49,278 nt of DNA from the NCBI GenBank assembly GCA_934271525.1, contig CAKQRL010000015.1, positions 1 to 49,278 of the forward strand. The letters run 5' to 3'. The notes beneath the pieces are model-generated. The model made no database searches. It had not been told where the DNA came from and saw only the letters and a list, made by a program, of their open reading frames with translations. The stretch is from an uncultured Rhodocyclaceae bacterium (lineage in GTDB: Bacteria > Pseudomonadota > Gammaproteobacteria > Burkholderiales > Rhodocyclaceae). Positions 49,242-49,278 of this stretch are shown one piece after another. The stretch's first letter is position 1; every line of letters starts with the position of its first letter. Position numbers and translations under genes: made by a program.

Positions 49242-49278
49242 AAATTTTGCATATTTTCTTAAAATACTTCTCTTTTAA

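Overview
The window reads as chromosomal DNA of a betaproteobacterium, most likely Burkholderiales. The evidence is gene content and order: pyrG-kdsA-eno-ftsB, aroA/cmk-rpsA-ihfB-lapA-lapB-ugd, a giant DUF3683 FAD/Fe-S protein, EarP, a DUF3149 protein next to ccoG/fixH, and bamE divergent from fur. By eye the DNA is A/T-rich for that group. Long A/T runs, poly-C/G tracts in surface-carbohydrate genes, a cbb3 oxidase and a single soluble zinc-binding chemoreceptor suggest a host-associated, microaerobic lifestyle (inference).

Layout. 1-500: 3' end of a very A/T-rich gene, probably an SGNH-type surface O-acyl enzyme. 562-5204 (minus): ftsB, a 500-bp degenerate repetitive spacer, eno, kdsA, pyrG. 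5248-10182 (minus): SpoU-type rRNA methyltransferase, rnhB, serC, a TPR/ATP-grasp-like protein, ubiE and a HIT protein, mostly overlapping or a few bases apart. 10223-19936: the DUF3683 oxidoreductase, an unusual YidC-like/sulfatase fusion, ugd, lapB and lapA. 19985-25346: ihfB, rpsA, an aroA-cmk fusion and rimO. 25443-27887: a 48-residue basic small ORF, a methyltransferase with a G10 tract, a UDP-glucuronate 4-epimerase-like enzyme and fur. 27951-32323 (plus): bamE, dapB, accD, nadC, earP and a small lipoprotein. 32394-35038 (minus): ssb, a NudL-type Nudix hydrolase, a retropepsin-like protease, yajQ and a DUF3149 protein. 35071-43184 (minus): the complete cbb3 oxidase module (fixH, ccoG, ccoP, ccoQ, ccoO, ccoN, ccoS, ccoI), with FNR-type boxes before ccoN. 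43423-49098: dxr (plus), then RNase P RNA, a soluble chemoreceptor, putP and an MscS-type channel (all minus).

The most striking feature is a dispersed short repeat that ordinary annotation does not explain. Its core is TCCACGGTMAACG, followed on its 3' side by a short spacer and a T-rich tract. I count 40 copies in 49.3 kb, about 0.8 per kb. Twenty copies form ten head-to-head pairs; eight of these have a core-to-core start spacing of exactly 38 bp, one 37 and one 27, and they sit between genes like bidirectional terminators. The other twenty are single half-units, many inside conserved coding sequences on either strand and in several reading frames. Copies supply stop codons (Asn-Pro-Arg-stop in kdsA and serC and a Nudix gene) and start codons (earP, ccoI). 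Density, polarity, the flanking A/T tract, terminator pairing and substitution-like intragenic copies all parallel the Haemophilus USS and Neisseria DUS. I propose it as a candidate DNA uptake signal with a core unrelated to either known family. Uptake itself cannot be shown from sequence.
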